Shown: positions 43,234-45,773 of the stretch, piece after piece
Position numbering within the stretch: position 1 is the first letter of the stretch
Layout: each line of letters starts with the position of its first letter
Origin: CAYNYM01 sp049366815
GTDB lineage: Bacteria; Desulfobacterota; DSM-4660; Desulfatiglandales; HGW-15
Direction of reading: 5' to 3'
Length of the DNA stretch: 45,773 nt
Assembly (NCBI GenBank): GCA_049366815.1
Contig: JBMNCO010000166.1
Coordinates: forward strand, 1 to 45,773
The notes under the pieces: generated by a model
What the model saw: the letters and a program-made list of their open reading frames with translations, nothing else
Databases searched by the model: none
Told to the model about the DNA's origin: nothing
Made by a program: the position numbers and the translations under genes

Positions 43234-44580
43234 ATGGGACTTACTGGAATTCAGATTTTCAAGCTTTTACCCAAGACCAACTGCGGCGAATGCGGGGTAC
43301 CCACTTGTCTGGCCTTTGCCATGAATCTGGCTTCGGGCAAGGCCGAGCTGGATTCATGCCCCTACGTCTCGGACGAGGCGAGGGAACAACTCGCAGAGGC
43401 CTCCGCCCCGCCTATCAGGCCTGTGGCCATAGGGGCAGGGGTCAGGGCCTTGAAGATCGGCGGGGAAACCGTCATGTTCAGGCACGAAAAGACCTTCTAC
43501 AATCCCACAGGACTGGCGGCCCTGGTCGAGGCGGGGATCTCCGCGGACGATCTGGATCGCAAGCTCAAGATATGGAACGCCCTTCAGTACGAAAGGGTCG
43601 GCTTGAATCTCAGGCCGGAATTGATCGCCCTCAGGGACGCCGGTGGTGACGGCGCGGGATTTGCGGCGGCGGCGAAGAGAATCGCTGAGGAAAGCGAGTT
43701 CGGCCTGATACTGATGAGCGACAACCTGGACAACATGAAGGCCGCTGTGGAGGCCTGCGCCTTCAAGAAGCCCCTTCTCTATGCCGCTACGGATCAGAAT
43801 GCCGAGGGCATGGGGAACCTGGCCAAGGAAAAGGGACTGCCCTTGGCCGTTAAGGCCGACGATATGGACGGTCTGATCGCGTTGAGCGACAAACTGACGG
43901 GTATGGGGCTCAAGGACCTTGTCCTGGATTCCGGCGCGAGGGAGATGCAGCCGCTCTTCAAAGACCAGGTCACGATCCGCAGGGCCCCCCTCAAGGCCGG
44001 AAACCGCTCACTCGGGTTCCCCACCATCACCTTTCCCTGTGAAATGGCCGGAAACCTGGATGTGGAGACGGCCATCGCCGCCATGCTCATTGCCAAGTAT
44101 GCAGGGATCGTGGTACTCTCGGATTTCAGGGGAGACAGCCTGTTTCCATTGCTCCTGGAGCGTCTGAATATCTTCACCGATCCCCAGCGACCCATGACGG
44201 TGACCCAGGGCGTCTACGAGATCAACGGCCCGGACGAGAACTCGCCGGTCCTGGTCACCACAAATTTCTCCCTCACCTACTTCATAGTCAGTGGGGAGAT
44301 TGAGGGGAGCAGGGTGCCCGCCTGGCTGCTCATCATGGATACGGAGGGCCTGTCCGTCATGACCGCCTGGGCCGCCGGAAAGTTTGCGGGCGATGCGGTG
44401 GCCACCTTCGTGAAAAAGAGCGGCATATCCGAGAAGGTCGCCCACAAGAAGATTGTTATCCCCGGATATGCCGCGGCCATCAGCGGTGAGATGGAAGAAG
44501 ACCTGCCGGATTGGGAGGTGCTGATCGGACCAAGGGACGCGTCGCTCATCCCTAAGTACCTGAAGGATATGGTCAAATAG
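43234..44580 (+). CDS. acsC: Corrinoid iron-sulfur protein large subunit (AcsC)
   Basis: A 448-residue subunit holding the [4Fe-4S] cluster and the cobamide. The N-terminal cluster motif is TNCGECGVPTCLAFAMNLASGKAELDSC (CxxCx4Cx16C). A TIM barrel follows (NPTGLAALVEAG, LILMSDNLD), and a C-terminal cobamide domain ends KKIVIPGYAAAISGEMEEDLPDWEVLIGP. I start at ATG 43234 because AGGAG sits 6 nt upstream; the ATG at 43228 touches the ribosome binding site. The cluster is reductively activated by a separate protein that is not encoded in this window. Confidence 0.94.
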   Translation: MGLTGIQIFKLLPKTNCGECGVPTCLAFAMNLASGKAELDSCPYVSDEAREQLAEASAPPIRPVAIGAGVRALKIGGETVMFRHEKTFYNPTGLAALVEAGISADDLDRKLKIWNALQYERVGLNLRPELIALRDAGGDGAGFAAAAKRIAEESEFGLILMSDNLDNMKAAVEACAFKKPLLYAATDQNAEGMGNLAKEKGLPLAVKADDMDGLIALSDKLTGMGLKDLVLDSGAREMQPLFKDQVTIRRAPLKAGNRSLGFPTITFPCEMAGNLDVETAIAAMLIAKYAGIVVLSDFRGDSLFPLLLERLNIFTDPQRPMTVTQGVYEINGPDENSPVLVTTNFSLTYFIVSGEIEGSRVPAWLLIMDTEGLSVMTAWAAGKFAGDAVATFVKKSGISEKVAHKKIVIPGYAAAISGEMEEDLPDWEVLIGPRDASLIPKYLKDMVK

Positions 44581-44604
44581 GGATCTTACAGAAAGGGGTA
44601 TAAC

Positions 44605-45489
44605 ATGCTACTGATAGGTGAAAACCTAAATGTCATCAACAGGGTGATCGGAAAGGCCTTTAAGGAGAAGGATCCCGGCCCCATCGCCGAGGAGGCCCGG
44701 AGGCAGAAGGAAAAGGGCATGGACTGGATCGATATCAACCTCGGACCCGCCAGGAAGGGGGGGGCCGAGCTGATGGAATTTGTGGTAAAAACCGTCCAGG
44801 ACGCAATCGGCGATGATCTGCCCCTTTGCCTCGACACCTCCAACATAGAGGCCATGGAGGCCGGACTCGCCGCCCACAGGGGTAAGGCCATCATCAATTC
44901 CATCATGTGCAGACCGGAACGGTACGAAAACATGATCCCCCTTGCCGTCAAATACAACGCCAATATGATCGCCCTTATGTGGGGACCGGAGGGTCTCCCC
45001 CGGGATGAAAACGAGCGGGGTGCCCTGGCGGCCGAGTTGATTTACGCCGCCAACGAGGCCGGTGTGCCTAACGAGGATATTTTTGTAGATGGGATCGTAA
45101 CGCCTGTCAACATCCAGCAGCCGCAACTGATGAGCCTCCTGGCCTTCCAGGAGATGCTCCAGGATATGTTCCCCGGAGTGAAATCCACCTGCGGGCTTTC
45201 CAATGTCTCCAACGGACCGCCCGCCCAACTCAGGCCTATACTCAACCAGACCTATATGGTCATGCTGGAACGAAAGGGGATGTATTCCTGCATTGCGGAC
45301 GCGTATGACGACCGGCTCATCGCCATTGCACGGGGCGAAAGACCCGACGTTGTGGAGATCATCCACAAGGTGATGGACGAGGAGGATGTCGACGTGGCAT
45401 CTCTGTCCAAAGAGATGCAGGACTTCGTCAAGACGGCCCGGGTCATTCTCGGGCGCAGCCTGTATTCCGACTCATGGCTGGATTTGTAG
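44605..45489 (+). CDS. acsE: Methyltetrahydrofolate:corrinoid iron-sulfur protein methyltransferase (AcsE)
   Basis: A 294-residue pterin-binding TIM-barrel enzyme that moves the methyl group from methyl-H4folate to the cobalt of AcsCD. Characteristic segments are LLIGENLNVINRVIGKAF, DWIDINLGPARKGG, PLCLDTSNIEAMEAGL, KAIINSIM and STCGLSNVSNGPP. Length matches characterised bacterial AcsE/MeTr, about 262-300 residues, with a slightly longer C-terminus (RPDVVEIIHKVMDEEDVD). It is the last gene of the acs operon, 24 bp after acsC, and is followed by a strong terminator. Confidence 0.93.
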   Translation: MLLIGENLNVINRVIGKAFKEKDPGPIAEEARRQKEKGMDWIDINLGPARKGGAELMEFVVKTVQDAIGDDLPLCLDTSNIEAMEAGLAAHRGKAIINSIMCRPERYENMIPLAVKYNANMIALMWGPEGLPRDENERGALAAELIYAANEAGVPNEDIFVDGIVTPVNIQQPQLMSLLAFQEMLQDMFPGVKSTCGLSNVSNGPPAQLRPILNQTYMVMLERKGMYSCIADAYDDRLIAIARGERPDVVEIIHKVMDEEDVDVASLSKEMQDFVKTARVILGRSLYSDSWLDL

Positions 45490-45557
45490 CCTTATCCTCC
45501 GCTCCTGGAGGGAGGCGTGTTCAATGTTAAGCAACAGGGCGCGGTTCTGTCGGGAAA

Positions 45558-45592
45558 GGGAGTCTCTCCTAAAGGGAGAGATTCCCTTTTTT
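45558..45592 (+). terminator. Rho-independent terminator of the acs operon
   Basis: A stem of about 12 bp with a T-G wobble (arms 45558-45569 and 45574-45586) has a 4-nt loop and is followed by TTTTTT. It lies about 70 bp after the acsE stop. Confidence 0.85.
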
Positions 45593-45706
45593 GGGTTTTG
45601 ATGACAAATGGGATTTGACAGAATCCTTCTTATGTTTAATTTTATGTAACTACTCAGCTGGATAGGCTGTAGGCATTAAGGCTGTGAGGTGTCGCAGGAA
45701 GGGAAC

Positions 45707-45773
45707 ATGCGTTATCACAGGAAACTCAGAGCGTTTGAATCGGCTGATGCACATCCGGAAATGAGCATTCCCG
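45707..45773 (+). CDS. Start of a gene, possibly four-helix-bundle (S23/avd-like) protein
   Basis: An ATG 3-5 nt behind AGGAAGGG opens a frame that runs off the window end (22 codons, MRYHRKLRAFESADAHPEMS). The opening KLRAFESADA resembles the start of four-helix-bundle proteins related to the 23S rRNA intervening-sequence protein, and the AGGCTGTAGGC-type repeats just upstream often precede such genes as I recall. The next residues fit less well. A TTGACA at 45615-45620 could be part of its promoter. This is a guess from 22 codons. Confidence 0.3.
   Translation, partial: MRYHRKLRAFESADAHPEMSIP

Noticed and set aside
1..45773. CRISPR array, tRNA, rRNA or intact insertion sequence
   Set aside because: No regularly spaced repeats, no cloverleaf-like segment and no transposase frame were seen on reading both strands.

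Overview
This 45.8-kb window looks like chromosomal DNA from an anaerobic member of the Desulfobacterota (the former Deltaproteobacteria). The assignment rests on gene content, not on a search. The window has a complete bacterial-type acetyl-CoA synthase/CO dehydrogenase (Wood-Ljungdahl) operon, corrinoid-type methyltransferases of the MttB family, a PhoBR-type phosphate response and a small outer-membrane porin. No tRNA, rRNA or CRISPR array was seen.

Left part (1-12.9 kb). The first 1.1 kb is gene debris: the tail of a glycosyltransferase, a radical SAM gene with an apparent internal deletion plus an in-frame TGA, and the first 33 codons of a PIN-PhoH type gene. Next come a HAD hydrolase, a two-domain ornithine-lipid acyltransferase (OlsF-like), a YibE/F membrane protein, a secreted alkaline phosphatase and a porin. 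A 5' fragment of a group II intron sits directly behind the porin terminator. A 1.1-kb gene-poor stretch with interlocking inverted repeats and ORF remnants follows, then an ABC-F ATPase, a small zinc-ribbon protein and a carboxymuconolactone-decarboxylase-like protein.

Middle (12.9-28 kb). PhoR and PhoB are followed by a second histidine kinase, an arsenate reductase, and an operon of gpsA, birA and a 2-hydroxyacid dehydrogenase. A MarR regulator then precedes the most unusual block: mttB-like 1, asnB-like, a DAO-family flavoprotein, mttB-like 2 and a nitrilase-family amidase. I read this block as a candidate catabolic pathway for an N-methylated (or otherwise methylated) carboxylate or amide, feeding methyl groups to a corrinoid protein encoded elsewhere.

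Right part (28-45.8 kb). The replication genes dnaA, dnaN, gyrB and gyrA run leftward, with no recF between dnaN and gyrB and a rather divergent DnaA. Running rightward are a CooC/AcsF-type nickel-insertion ATPase, a 758-bp hairpin-rich non-coding region, and then acsD, cooS/acsA, acsB, acsC and acsE, closed by a strong terminator. AcsD carries a TolA-like charged coiled-coil extension of about 190 residues. The window ends in the first codons of what may be a four-helix-bundle protein.

Working together: alkaline phosphatase, porin, OlsF, PhoBR and the PhoH remnant suggest a phosphate-limitation theme on the left. The MttB block and the acs operon are both C1/methyl modules. They share an upstream sequence element (TTGACA plus a T-tract and GTAAACTAA, followed by a palindrome), which suggests common control.
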